Positions 1 through 8,348 of a stretch of DNA of 43,322 nucleotides are shown piece after piece. Within the stretch, counting starts at the first letter, position 1. Each line of letters starts with the position of its first letter. The notes below the pieces were generated by a model. It saw only the letters and a list, made by a program, of their open reading frames with translations. It was not told the DNA's origin and did not search any database. The translations under genes and the position numbers were made by a program. Source of the DNA: an uncultured Lachnospiraceae bacterium (GTDB lineage Bacteria > Bacillota > Clostridia > Lachnospirales > Lachnospiraceae); contig CANDKY010000023.1 of assembly GCA_947385425.1 (NCBI GenBank), positions 1-43,322 on the forward strand, in the 5' to 3' direction.

Positions 1-118
1 GCAAATCTATCCGGAAAAACCGTTAGAAATATCTCATTTTTGCAGTTGGATTTTCTTCTCCTGCGCGGCCAGGGGCAGCCGGGAGGGGACAGGGCGCCAA
101 CCGTACAGGCGGAAACTT
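1..118. repeat. Truncated copy of a dispersed repeat, matching the far end of the window in inverse orientation
   Basis: Bases from about 52 to 118 match the reverse complement of the last 70 or so bases of the window. Both contain the core GGGAGGGGACAGGGCGCCAA followed by CCG(T/C)ACAGG(C/T)GGAAA. At the window end this sequence continues into an AGAGCGTGTTTGAAAAAT terminus. Here it stops just short of the 3' end of the GH25 gene, so this is a fragment of that element. Bases 1 to 51 show nothing I recognise. Confidence 0.6.
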
Positions 119-130
119 TTCGCCCCGCTT

Positions 131-1486
131 CTACTTCTCCGAATAATCAACAAAACTGATATTCAAATCCAAATCCCCGTCCGCACCCGCCAGCCTTCCT
201 TCCTTTGAATACTGCCACATCTGGAACCGGTACGGATAATCCGGCACTTCCTCCTGTTGTGACAGCCAGATATCATAATCCGTCAGCTTGGTCAGATCCA
301 CCTGTTTGATCAGCCACTCCTTCGTCCCGTAAACCATCGGCTGATAACCCGCATTTCCCACCGTATCAAGAAAAGCCTTCGCCACTTCCGTCTTTTCCTC
401 CCGGTTCAGCGATTCCACACGGGCCGTATCATTAGGCACATATTCCATATCAAAAGCCACCGGATAGGTAATCTGATAATTCTGCAGGTTCTGTATTACA
501 AAATTCGCCTCTTCCACGGCCTCCTCCTCCGTGATTGCCTGCGAGTAAAAATATACACCCACATTCAGCCCGGCTTCCGTTGCCCTGGTGATATAGTCCG
601 TAAACTTCTCATCCAGCATAATCTGCCCGCTGCCGTAACCCCTCATCCCCAGCCGCAGCATCACAAAAGAAACCCCCGACTCCTTCAAAACCGTAAAATC
701 CACTTCCCCGTTATATTTGGACAGATCCGCCCCTGCATAAGAATACACATTGCCGTCCGCGTAATATGCCAATTCCTGCCGCGTTGTCAGCTTTGTAAAA
801 TCATACGTATTTTTTTCCAGGTAAGGATTTAACAATACCCACTCTTCCTCCCCATCGGCGAGCCTAACCAGCGTATGCTTGCCGTCCGTAGCCGGATCCT
901 GTTTCTCCTTCTCTTCCTCCTCCCTGCTTTCCCTCTCGGCCTCCTCATCATACCTGGCATATTTATCCTTTGCCCCGTTGCCGTCCCGGCTCCCATCCGC
1001 CCCGTTTCCCGCGGCATTCCCGCCGCCTGCCCCCGTCTGGCTATCGGAACCCATATAGGACGGCGGTGTCTGCGGATACATATCCCAAAAATCCAGATCG
1101 GAAGCAACCAACCGTTTCTCCGCATAGAGACGTTCCACCTCCTCCAGAGATTTGGAACCGTTAAACCTCATAACTGTCCCTGCCGTTTCCGCCGAAGCCT
1201 CTCCCCCTGCCGTCCCGGCGCCCGCCGCAGTATTGGCGCCCTCTGCGCCCGACGCGTCCCCGCCGGCAACGCTCTCCCCCTGCGTCCCGCTTCCCGCTTC
1301 CTTTCCCTCATGCTCCAAAACAAGCACGGATTCCTTCTGCTGGTTCCTCAGTCTCTTCGCCTCATTCTCCTTATTCGTCCACACTACCACACCGAGAATC
1401 AGCAGCAGACAAAGGCTGACCCCTATCATCATATATTTCATTGATAACCTGGAATTACTGTATTCATACTCTCCTGGCAACCGCAT
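131..1486 (-). CDS. Membrane-anchored GH25 family muramidase (lysozyme-like)
   Basis: This is a 451-residue protein predicted to cleave peptidoglycan glycan strands outside the cell. An N-terminal signal-anchor helix lies at residues 16-36. A Gly/Ala/Ser/Glu-rich linker with a charged stretch (about 60-210) follows. The C-terminal GH25 domain (about 250-450) shows the conserved early Asp254 in ADLSKYNG and the catalytic DxE pair Asp346/Glu348 in AFDMEYV. The frame is open for 37 codons further upstream. I chose the ATG at 1486 because GGAGGT lies about 8 bases before it, and because a promoter at 1604-1632 would start transcription near 1597, too close to the longer start. The low-complexity linker is longer than in secreted phage lysozymes, which fits a housekeeping cell-wall enzyme tethered to the membrane. 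Family assignment is firm; the substrate is inferred. Confidence 0.85.
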   Translation of the reverse strand: MRLPGEYEYSNSRLSMKYMMIGVSLCLLLILGVVVWTNKENEAKRLRNQQKESVLVLEHEGKEAGSGTQGESVAGGDASGAEGANTAAGAGTAGGEASAETAGTVMRFNGSKSLEEVERLYAEKRLVASDLDFWDMYPQTPPSYMGSDSQTGAGGGNAAGNGADGSRDGNGAKDKYARYDEEAERESREEEEKEKQDPATDGKHTLVRLADGEEEWVLLNPYLEKNTYDFTKLTTRQELAYYADGNVYSYAGADLSKYNGEVDFTVLKESGVSFVMLRLGMRGYGSGQIMLDEKFTDYITRATEAGLNVGVYFYSQAITEEEAVEEANFVIQNLQNYQITYPVAFDMEYVPNDTARVESLNREEKTEVAKAFLDTVGNAGYQPMVYGTKEWLIKQVDLTKLTDYDIWLSQQEEVPDYPYRFQMWQYSKEGRLAGADGDLDLNISFVDYSEK

Positions 1487-1603
1487 ACATACCTTACCTC
1501 CTGCTTCCGTTTCTGTCCCCGCCTCTATACCCGCGCTTTTTGCCGCCGGCAGACAATAATATCCCTTCCGGAACCTGCACGTCAATAATGCCTGCATATC
1601 TAA

Positions 1604-1632
1604 AATATACAGGCATCAGAACCTCAAGTCAA
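1604..1632 (-). promoter_or_regulatory. Sigma-A promoter for the GH25 gene
   Basis: Read on the minus strand, TTGACT (1627-1632) and TATATT (1604-1609) are separated by 17 bases. The predicted start of transcription lies near 1597, giving a leader of about 110 bases before the chosen ATG at 1486. Confidence 0.7.
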
Positions 1633-1779
1633 TCCTTATTTTTTTCCACACCCGAAAACCGCTTTCCCACTTCCATTAGTCTGTCCCCCGCCTTTTCGCT
1701 TGCCGTGGCGGTTTCTTCTTGCCCGTGTAAACAGAGTAACGCCTTTACGCCCTGCCCCCGGAGCTTTGGTATACATGGA

Positions 1780-1967
1780 CAATGTCATTAACTTAAGCTT
1801 TTCGGGGTGCTGCAAACCATATACCTCAATCCAGACCATTGAAAGACGCCGGCACTTAGGCACCGTATTTTGGTGCCTTAGTACCGTTGCGTCTGCCGTG
1901 AGCGGAAGCGCGTCTGGATGAGATATATGGTTTGTGGCACCACGGGAAGCTTAAGTTAATGACATTG
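1780..1967. repeat. MITE-like element, family 1, intact copy with target duplication
   Basis: This 188-bp non-coding element is bounded by perfect 21-bp inverted repeats (CAATGTCATTAACTTAAGCTT and its complement). It is flanked by ATACATGGA on the left (1771-1779) and ATACATGAA on the right (1968-1976), a 9-bp direct repeat with one mismatch that looks like a target-site duplication. It lies 15 bases past the response-regulator stop codon. The interior is itself partly palindromic around the GGCACC...GGTGCC segment. No transposase is encoded, so movement would need a partner supplied elsewhere. The rest of the 1487-1982 gap holds only the GH25 promoter and leader. Confidence 0.8.
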
Positions 1968-1982
1968 ATACATGAATCCTCC

Positions 1983-2711
1983 TTACATTTCCTCACAATA
2001 ATATTTAAAATACAGCTCCCGCAGAGGCTGATAAGCCCCCCGGGGCATATGGATATGTTTCCCGTTATCAAGGCTTATCCCCTGTGCGTTCAGGCTGTCA
2101 ATATGCTCCAGGTTTACAATATACGAAACCCCCACTTTCACAAACTCCAGATGATTCATCAGCATCCCGTAAATCTCTGTCATTGTCATACGCAGCACCG
2201 CATGGCTGCCGTCCGCCATATACAGGCACTGATACTTCCCCTGCGCCTCACAATACACAATACTTCCCAACGGCACCCGGCAGATCTTCCCATCAATCCG
2301 CAGCAGCAGATACTTTTTCTGAGCTTCCGAAATATGCCTCAAAACCCTGTCCAATATCGGAAAAAGCTCCTCCTCCAAAACCGGTTTCACCAGATATTGC
2401 ACCGCGTCCACCCGGTAGGCATCCAAAGCGTGATCCTTAGAGCTGGTCAGGAAAATAATCCTGCTGTTATTTCCCAGAGTACGGAGTTCCCTCGCCACCT
2501 CAGTCCCCAGTTTTTCCGGCATATAAACATCAAGCAAAAGCAAATCCGGCCAGTAATTCTTTTCTTTCACTGCACGGAGCAGTCCATCCGCACTTTCAAA
2601 GCGTTCTATCTCAAAACCGCATACAGGATTTCTATTCCGATAAGCATTCAACATCTCTTCCGCCTTATCCAATTCGTCCGTCTCATCATCGCAGAGTGCT
2701 ATCAGATACAT
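1983..2711 (-). CDS. LytTR-family response regulator (orphan)
   Basis: This is a 242-residue two-component response regulator. The N-terminal receiver domain shows the acidic pair in ALCDDE, the phospho-acceptor Asp in DLLLLDVYMP, the switch Thr/Ser in IFLTSS, and Lys in YLVKPV. The C-terminal LytTR DNA-binding domain (about residues 135-240) includes the typical IVYCEAQGKY and EFVKVGVSYIVN stretches. Such proteins bind paired 9-bp direct repeats upstream of envelope, virulence or bacteriocin genes. The start at 2711 fits the receiver-domain alignment. An in-frame ATG at 2753 has no ribosome binding site. No histidine kinase gene is adjacent, which is unusual because LytTR regulators are generally paired with an HPK10-type sensor. 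The kinase must be encoded elsewhere or be lost. Confidence 0.85.
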   Translation of the reverse strand: MYLIALCDDETDELDKAEEMLNAYRNRNPVCGFEIERFESADGLLRAVKEKNYWPDLLLLDVYMPEKLGTEVARELRTLGNNSRIIFLTSSKDHALDAYRVDAVQYLVKPVLEEELFPILDRVLRHISEAQKKYLLLRIDGKICRVPLGSIVYCEAQGKYQCLYMADGSHAVLRMTMTEIYGMLMNHLEFVKVGVSYIVNLEHIDSLNAQGISLDNGKHIHMPRGAYQPLRELYFKYYCEEM

Positions 2712-2813
2712 GATACCGTTCCCATCCTTTTCACTATTTTTACCGCATTGCATAGGATATCATTTGTAAAAACTAAGGATCCGTCATGAAAAGTTATTCC
2801 ATTACAGTCCCTG

Positions 2814-2852
2814 GAGCGCGTTTGAAAAATCATTCCCGCCATCCGCACGCCT
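2814..2852. repeat. Fragment of family 2 repeat (AGAGCGTGTTTGAAAAAT type)
   Basis: About 39 bases beginning GGAGCGCGTTTGAAAAATCA and continuing TTCCCGCCATCCGCACGCC match the left end of the element at 34844-35005 with a few changes. The copy stops at the PFL stop codon, and no right end is visible. It is probably a decayed or truncated copy. Confidence 0.55.
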
Positions 2853-4216
2853 TAATTCTTGAAACTATGGATCGGCGCCGGGATCCGTCCGCCCCTATTC
2901 ACAAAAGCATCACAGGAAAAACGGTTTACCGGCATAATCGGTGCATAACCAAGCAAACCGCCGAATTCCACCGTCTCACCCACGCCTTTTCCGATCACCG
3001 GGATCAGCCTTACCGCCGTAGTCTTCTGGTTCACCATGCCGATCGCCATCTCATCCGCGATAATCCCCGCTATAGCGGAAGCCTTCGTATCGCCCGGAAT
3101 GGCAATCATATCCAGACCTACCGAACATACACAGGTCATTGCCTCCAGCTTTTCCAGCGTCAGTGCCCCGGCCGCCACCGCATCGATCATCCCCTGATCC
3201 TCGCTGACCGGGATAAAAGCACCGCTCAAACCTCCCACATAAGAAGAAGCCATAACCCCGCCCTTCTTCACCTGATCATTCAAAAGTGCCAAAGCCGCCG
3301 TAGTCCCCGGCGCGCCCGCATATTCCAGGCCGATCTCGCACAGAATATCCGCCACACTGTCCCCGATTGCGGGCGTGGGGGCAAGGGACAGATCCACGAT
3401 GCCAAAAGGCACACCCAGCCTTTTCGACGCCTCCTGGGCCACCAACTGCCCCACCCTCGTCACTTTAAAAGCCGTCTTCTTAATCGTCTCGCACAACACC
3501 TCAAAGTTCTCCCCGCGCACCTTACCAAGCGCCGTCTTCACCGCACCCGGCCCGCTGACCCCGACATTGATAATCCTGTCGCTCTCCGTCACCCCATGAA
3601 AAGCCCCTGCCATAAACGGATTGTCATCCGGCGCATTACAGAATACCACAAGCTTCGCACAGCCCAGGGAATCTTCGTCCTTCGTATACTCCGCCGTCCG
3701 CAGGATTATTTCCCCCATCAGCTTTACCGCGTCCATATTTATACCCGTCTTTGTGGAACCCAGATTCACCGAACTGCAGACCCGTTCCGTAGTAGAAAGC
3801 GCCAGCGGGATCGACTCTATCAACAGCTTATCCGCTTCCGTCATCCCCTTCGACACCAACGCGGAATAACCGCCGATAAAATTCACGCCAACCTCATGCG
3901 CCACATCATCCAGCGTCCTCGCCACCGACGCAAAATCCTCAGCGCTTTTACACGCCGGGCCGCCGACCAGCGCGGCAGGCGTTACAGAAATCCTCTTATT
4001 CACAATAGGGATCCCAAACTCCCTTGATATCTCATCCCCCGTTTTCACCAAATCCTTCGCCGCATCATAAATCTTACGGAAAATCTTCTCCCTCAGCCTC
4101 CCCAGATCCGAATCCACACAATCCAGCAGGCTGACCCCCAGCGTAATCGTCCTGACATCCAGATTTTCCTTTTCAATCATCTGATTGGTTTCCGCCACTT
4201 CAAAAATATTAATCAT
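2852..4216 (-). CDS. PFL family protein (UPF0210 / DUF711)
   Basis: This 454-residue protein belongs to the UPF0210 (DUF711) family, which resembles pyruvate formate-lyase and has no settled biochemical role. Recognisable stretches are [12 protein letters not shown] near the N terminus, [23 protein letters not shown], the glycine-rich [10 protein letters not shown], and a C-terminal segment ending in [11 protein letters not shown]. The ATG at 4216 has GGAGGT seven bases upstream. The frame stays open for another 66 codons, but that extension translates the repeat sequence at 4240-4400 and has no family similarity. The gene follows the ACT-domain gene in the order known from other Firmicutes, where the UPF0237 and UPF0210 genes are neighbours. 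The ACT partner is therefore likely a small-molecule sensor for this protein, which is inference. Confidence 0.9.
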   Translation of the reverse strand: MINIFEVAETNQMIEKENLDVRTITLGVSLLDCVDSDLGRLREKIFRKIYDAAKDLVKTGDEISREFGIPIVNKRISVTPAALVGGPACKSAEDFASVARTLDDVAHEVGVNFIGGYSALVSKGMTEADKLLIESIPLALSTTERVCSSVNLGSTKTGINMDAVKLMGEIILRTAEYTKDEDSLGCAKLVVFCNAPDDNPFMAGAFHGVTESDRIINVGVSGPGAVKTALGKVRGENFEVLCETIKKTAFKVTRVGQLVAQEASKRLGVPFGIVDLSLAPTPAIGDSVADILCEIGLEYAGAPGTTAALALLNDQVKKGGVMASSYVGGLSGAFIPVSEDQGMIDAVAAGALTLEKLEAMTCVCSVGLDMIAIPGDTKASAIAGIIADEMAIGMVNQKTTAVRLIPVIGKGVGETVEFGGLLGYAPIMPVNRFSCDAFVNRGGRIPAPIHSFKN

Positions 4217-4239
4217 AAACAACCTCCGCCCGCCGCAAC

Positions 4240-4484
4240 CCGGCAGTCCAAATCCATCCATGAAAAACCAAGAAGAATACTGCCCTCCGGCAGCACAAAC
4301 CCGGCCATAAAAAACCTGGAATAACGCCGCCCTGCAGCAGCCCAAATCCATCCATGAAAACCTGGAAGAACGCCTCTTTCCCGGCGTTCTTCCGCGTGAA
4401 ACGGATTTGCCCATGCAGCCTGCATGGCAAATCCTAGAAGTTCTTAAGTGGTGTACTTTACCACTTTAGAACTTCTTTTCACGC
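4240..4484 (-). repeat. Gene-3'-end structured element, copy A
   Basis: The core (4364-4484) read on the minus strand begins inside the TAG stop of the ACT gene. An outer stem pairs 4394-4401 with 4477-4484 (GCGTGAAA/TTTCACGC). It encloses two hairpins, one with AGAAGTTCT arms and one with GGATTTGC arms. A third hairpin (4364-4393, GGAAGAACGCC arms) follows outside. Beyond it (4240-4363) are about three degenerate repeats of roughly 45-50 bases starting CAGGTTTT. Copies B and C change paired bases together, which supports a real folded structure. The GGAAGAACGCC hairpin followed by AGGTTTT could act as a terminator or RNA-processing signal inside the ACT-PFL operon. Confidence 0.7.
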
Positions 4485-4756
4485 TAAATACGGTGCATCT
4501 TATCAAATATCTCTTCCTTCTGGCACTTGATAATGACCCCGATTTCATCCCCAAGCACATCCAGCTCATCCGCGATATCCCCGAAATGTTTCTCCGTCCG
4601 GTTCATATCCACAATCATCATCATATTAAAATACCCCTGCACAATCGTCTGCGAGATATCCAGAATATTAATTTGATTTTCCGCCAGATAAGTGCAAACC
4701 TTCGCAATAATACCAACGGTATCCTTCCCTACAACCGTAATAATTGTCCTCTTCAT
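4484..4756 (-). CDS. ACT domain protein (UPF0237)
   Basis: This is a 90-residue stand-alone ACT domain. The N-terminal strand and glycine turn ITVVGKDTVGIIAKV and the following ENQINILDIS are typical of the family. It should form dimers that bind an amino acid or similar ligand at the interface and regulate a partner. The likely partner is the PFL protein encoded next. The start codon at 4756 is preceded by AAAGGG only, a modest ribosome binding site. The stop codon overlaps structured element copy A. Ligand and effect are unknown. Confidence 0.88.
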   Translation of the reverse strand: MKRTIITVVGKDTVGIIAKVCTYLAENQINILDISQTIVQGYFNMMMIVDMNRTEKHFGDIADELDVLGDEIGVIIKCQKEEIFDKMHRI

Positions 4757-4772
4757 AAAATATCCCTTTCTT

Positions 4773-4916
4773 ATTCCAGTACCGCGAGTACAAATACCGT
4801 ACCCAATGCCATGGAAGAAAATCCGGCCCTTAATGCTGGTCCGTCTTTTCTTCCGGGCATGGTATCCGCACTTGCTGATTCCAGTACCGCGAGTACAGAT
4901 ACCGTACCCAATGCCA
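4773..4916 (-). repeat. GACC-CATTA-GGGC hairpin repeat between the YycJ-type and ACT genes
   Basis: A hairpin at 4813-4854 has GGAAGAAAA/TTTTCTTCC arms and an apical stem CGGaCC...GGgCCG around CATTAA. It is flanked by two 39-bp direct repeats (4773-4811 and 4878-4916) that differ at one base and carry the box ACTGGAAT. The same apical sequence and box occur in the array at 25838-26089. The unit fills the gap between the metallo-hydrolase stop and the ACT start. Confidence 0.65.
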
Positions 4917-4927
4917 CCCCTGCTGTT

Positions 4928-5728
4928 TCAGGCAATTTCTATCACTTCCGATACTTCGCTGCGGTTAGCCACGCGGATCGGGAAGTCACCCGCCTTGTAC
5001 TCATTATCCGCCATGGCAATCTCCACCCTCACTGTCTCATAAGCCAGCTCGGGAAGATTATTATCCTTGCTCAAATGCCCCAGCACAATCGCCTGCATCC
5101 CGTCATGCAGAAGCCGGCTGAGAAGCTGCCCGGAAAGTTCATTGGAAAGATGCCCCCTGTCGCCCAGAATCCTCTTTTTCAAATAGTAAGGATATGGGCC
5201 CACCTGCAGCATTTTCACATCATGGTTAGCCTCAATCAGCAAAGCATTCATCCCTCTCAGGCATTCCACTGTATAGTCATTATAACAGCCAAGATCCGTC
5301 ACAATCCCTACTTTCTTCTTTCCATGGATAATACGGTAGCCCACCGGTTCCGCCGCATCATGGGAAATCCTCATGGGATTCAGTACAAGATCTTTTACTA
5401 TGATTTTCGTATCCGCCTGTATTTCCTGAAACAAATCCCCGTCAATATGCCCCAGCGAAGAAACATTCCGGATAGCATCCAGAGTCCCTTTCGTACCATA
5501 AATCGGCACACTGTATTTCCTTGCCATCACTCCCAGCCCGTTAATATGATCCGAATGTTCATGGGTAATGAAAATCCCGTCCAAATCCTCCGGCTTCACC
5601 CCCAGCTTCTTCAAACCTTCCTCCGTCTTTTTCCTGCCAATCCCCACATCAACCAAAATGTGGGTGGTATCCGAGCCAATATAGATACAGTTCCCGCTGC
5701 TCCCACTGGCTATACTGCACATACGCAT
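4928..5728 (-). CDS. MBL-fold metallo-hydrolase, YycJ/WalJ type
   Basis: This 266-residue metallo-beta-lactamase-fold protein resembles YycJ (WalJ, VicX), a family linked to the WalRK cell-wall regulon and implicated in DNA mismatch processing in Bacillus. It opens with CSIASGSSGNCIYI, which is diagnostic for this family. The metal-binding motif HEHSDH lies near residue 55, with further ligand candidates in TDLGCYN, EANHD and LGHLSKDN. The ATG at 5728 has AGGACAGGA upstream. Unlike the Bacillus arrangement it is not next to a WalRK two-component system here. Function beyond a Zn- or Mn-dependent hydrolase or nuclease is inferred from the family. Confidence 0.85.
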   Translation of the reverse strand: MRMCSIASGSSGNCIYIGSDTTHILVDVGIGRKKTEEGLKKLGVKPEDLDGIFITHEHSDHINGLGVMARKYSVPIYGTKGTLDAIRNVSSLGHIDGDLFQEIQADTKIIVKDLVLNPMRISHDAAEPVGYRIIHGKKKVGIVTDLGCYNDYTVECLRGMNALLIEANHDVKMLQVGPYPYYLKKRILGDRGHLSNELSGQLLSRLLHDGMQAIVLGHLSKDNNLPELAYETVRVEIAMADNEYKAGDFPIRVANRSEVSEVIEIA

Positions 5729-5843
5729 AACTGATTCCTGTCCTTCCTCATATAAAGAACTGCCACGGAATAGCCTGTACCTTTGCTATCCAGTTATTTC
5801 ATGGCAATTCCCGCCTGTTTTCTGCCCGTCCCGCAGCGCAAAA

Positions 5844-8348
5844 CTACTGCTTCCAATATATTTCTATCGTATCCCCATTGCTCAGCGCTTCCATATACTG
5901 GGCCTTCCGGCCGTTTAAAAGTGTCACCACTGAAGTTCCATGCAGCTTTGACAAATCAAAGTCAATAAAATCAAACACATCCACAAACACATATGAAGGC
6001 TTGCCCGTCAAAACTACAGGCTTGCCGTTCACGGATACAGTCAAAGATACCGGCAGCTTCACCGGCTCCGGCCGTCCTGCCTTCCCTGCAAATCCACTTT
6101 CACCGTATGCGGAAACCAAGGCATTCCTGTCCTCCCCGTCCCACTCATCCGGTTCTTCCTCTGCCTGGCCGGCACCCCACACATCCGCACCCGGTTCCCC
6201 GGCTGCCATCCCGTCATCTTCCGCTGCCGGCATCCTGAATCCCGATGTTCCATACCCCGACGCTCCGGCTTCCGGTAATCCAATCTCCGATGTTCCTGAG
6301 CCGGATATCCCAGCTCCCGACGTTCCCGAACCGGACATCCCAGCCCCCGACGTTCCTGAACCGGACGTCCCAAATCCCGGCGCTCCTGAGCCGGACATCC
6401 CGTACCCCGCTTCTCCTGAACCGGGCATCCCGTATCCCGACATTCCTGTCCGCGGCATCCCGGCCTCTGCCGCTCCGGATTCCAGCATTCCCGCGCCTGC
6501 CATCCCGGACTCCGGCATCCCCGCTTCCGGCGCCCCCGGACTCCCGTTCCCGGATTCCGCTCCCCCCGGTGCCGAAACCTCCGCTTCCGGCGCCTTCATC
6601 GTCCACTCCACGGAAAAATTCTCATAAACATAAGTATCCATACCCGCCGGCCTGTTATTTACATAAACACGCAGATTCCTGTCCACCAGCACATCCATGA
6701 AATCCGCCACCTGCTTCACCGTATAGAAATTCAGCATCTCGATAACATCATTTTCCTTAATATCATAATACCGTGACTGGAGCTGCCCGTTTACCCGGGC
6801 AAACTTCGGCAGCTCCACCCGCTTCTCATTGATATTAACAGCAATCACGCCCCCAAATTCCGGCAGGCTGCCCAATTCCAACTCCGCCGCCTTCCCCACG
6901 GTAGAAGGCACCACCTTTATCGTATCCCCGTTATGAATAGGCGTATGGATATCCGCCTCCCGCCCATTGACAAGAATTTCAGCCGTTTCCCCCAGCTCCC
7001 CGCGCACAATGCGCGCCTTGCCGTCCACGGTAAAATTCAGTTCCTTCCCCCTGCGCGGGAACAGCCCCTCATTCGGAAACTCCGCCTGCATCGCCGCATC
7101 CACCACAGCGAGCATACTATTGTCAAACAGCTTCACCCTCTGCTCATTAAAAATAGCGAAAATAAAATTGTTACTCTGCTCATAATAACTCAGGCAAATA
7201 CCTATAGGCGTTACTAACAGTGAATCCTTTACAATATTGTCCTCCAGGAACTCTACCGACTGCATCACTTCCTCCCCGCGCACAGCCACACGCTCCTTCT
7301 GTATTCCCAGCTCCCCGGCCAGCTTTTCGGTATAACCCGCCAGCTTCCCGCCGCCGCCTACGACAAAAACCGCGCTGACAGACTTCCCGCCGTTGAGCTC
7401 CTTCATCTTATCGGCAACCTGCACCGCCATAGACTGCAGGACCGGTTCCACCACCTCCAAAAGCTCCTCCCTCGAGATCGACTGTGACAGCCCCATAATA
7501 TCCTTATACTCAATATTCTCACAATCCCCGGCGTCCCGCTTGATCTTCTCCGCCGTAACAAAATCCACCAGACAATGCCTTGCAATCGTTTCCGTCAAAG
7601 CATCCCCGGCCATAGGGATCATACCGAAAGCAATCACGCTTCCGTCCTTCGTAATGGAAATATCCGAAGTCCCCGCCCCGACATCCACCAACGCAATATT
7701 TAACATCCGATACATCTCCGGAATTGCCACCTGGATTGCCGCGATCGGCTCCAAAGTCATATTCGCCACCTGCAGCCCGGCCAGTTCCACCGCCTTGTAC
7801 AGACCGTCCACCACATCATCCGGCAGAAACGTAGCAATCATATCCGCACCCATCACCCGCGCCTTATGCCCGTCCGGGTTCGACATAGGATAATGATTAA
7901 TATAATAATGCACTACGGAATAACCGACACAATAGAACTTCATATCCGTATCATTCTCTGTCTGGAACATCTCATAAGCCTTCTCCACGCCCATAGTCGT
8001 CAGCTCATAAATATCCTCCTGCGTAACCTCCCTGTCACTGCCGTACTCATTTTCCACCGACACATTCACCGTACGCAGCACACGCCCGGCCGCCGCAATA
8101 CAGACATCCGTAAGCGGCATCCCCACTGCCGCCTCCAGCTCCTCCTTCACCTGCCGGATAGTCGCCGCCACCTTATGGATATCATGAATCTGCCCGTCCA
8201 GCATAGCACGGGTTTCATGCTCCCTCACCCGCTGTGCCACCACATAGAAACGGTTATTACTCTTATACCCCACCGTCCCGACAATGCTGCGCGTCCCGAT
8301 ATCCAGCCCAAAAACCATTTGTCCCGATAGCTTCTTTCCCTCTGTCAC
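5844..8348 (-). CDS. FtsA-like actin-fold ATPase with a glycine-rich repeat linker
   Basis: This is an 834-residue protein of the FtsA/PilM/MreB actin-fold ATPase group. Phosphate loop 1 is GLDIGTRSIVG (residues 14-24), phosphate loop 2 is VDVGAGTSDISI (221-232), and the adenosine motif is VFVVGGGGKLAGY (327-339). About 200 residues of extra domain follow (400-590). A strikingly regular linker comes next (about 596-704) in which a glycine falls at almost every fifth position (GMSGS GTSGA GMSGS). A final domain of about 70 residues contains GDTIEIYWKQ. Canonical FtsA is about 420 residues, so this is a family variant seen in Clostridia, and I see no FtsA membrane-anchor helix. The start is GTG at 8348, with GGAGG seven bases upstream and a GTGA overlap with the coaE stop, which indicates translational coupling. 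Role in division or envelope assembly is inference. Confidence 0.8.
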   Translation of the reverse strand: MTEGKKLSGQMVFGLDIGTRSIVGTVGYKSNNRFYVVAQRVREHETRAMLDGQIHDIHKVAATIRQVKEELEAAVGMPLTDVCIAAAGRVLRTVNVSVENEYGSDREVTQEDIYELTTMGVEKAYEMFQTENDTDMKFYCVGYSVVHYYINHYPMSNPDGHKARVMGADMIATFLPDDVVDGLYKAVELAGLQVANMTLEPIAAIQVAIPEMYRMLNIALVDVGAGTSDISITKDGSVIAFGMIPMAGDALTETIARHCLVDFVTAEKIKRDAGDCENIEYKDIMGLSQSISREELLEVVEPVLQSMAVQVADKMKELNGGKSVSAVFVVGGGGKLAGYTEKLAGELGIQKERVAVRGEEVMQSVEFLEDNIVKDSLLVTPIGICLSYYEQSNNFIFAIFNEQRVKLFDNSMLAVVDAAMQAEFPNEGLFPRRGKELNFTVDGKARIVRGELGETAEILVNGREADIHTPIHNGDTIKVVPSTVGKAAELELGSLPEFGGVIAVNINEKRVELPKFARVNGQLQSRYYDIKENDVIEMLNFYTVKQVADFMDVLVDRNLRVYVNNRPAGMDTYVYENFSVEWTMKAPEAEVSAPGGAESGNGSPGAPEAGMPESGMAGAGMLESGAAEAGMPRTGMSGYGMPGSGEAGYGMSGSGAPGFGTSGSGTSGAGMSGSGTSGAGISGSGTSEIGLPEAGASGYGTSGFRMPAAEDDGMAAGEPGADVWGAGQAEEEPDEWDGEDRNALVSAYGESGFAGKAGRPEPVKLPVSLTVSVNGKPVVLTGKPSYVFVDVFDFIDFDLSKLHGTSVVTLLNGRKAQYMEALSNGDTIEIYWKQ
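6237..6563 (-). repeat. In-frame 15/30-bp coding repeats in the FtsA-like gene
   Basis: The coding strand repeats units that translate to five-residue blocks ending in glycine, such as GMSGS, GTSGA, GAPGF and GLPEA, over about 110 residues. Glycine falls at positions 600, 610, 620 and so on through 700 without slippage, so the register has been maintained. Such tracts expand and contract by replication slippage. Confidence 0.8.

Noticed and set aside
4217-4414. An N-terminal extension of the PFL protein
   Set aside because: The 66 codons lie in repeat sequence, have no family similarity, and a good ribosome binding site precedes the ATG at 4216.
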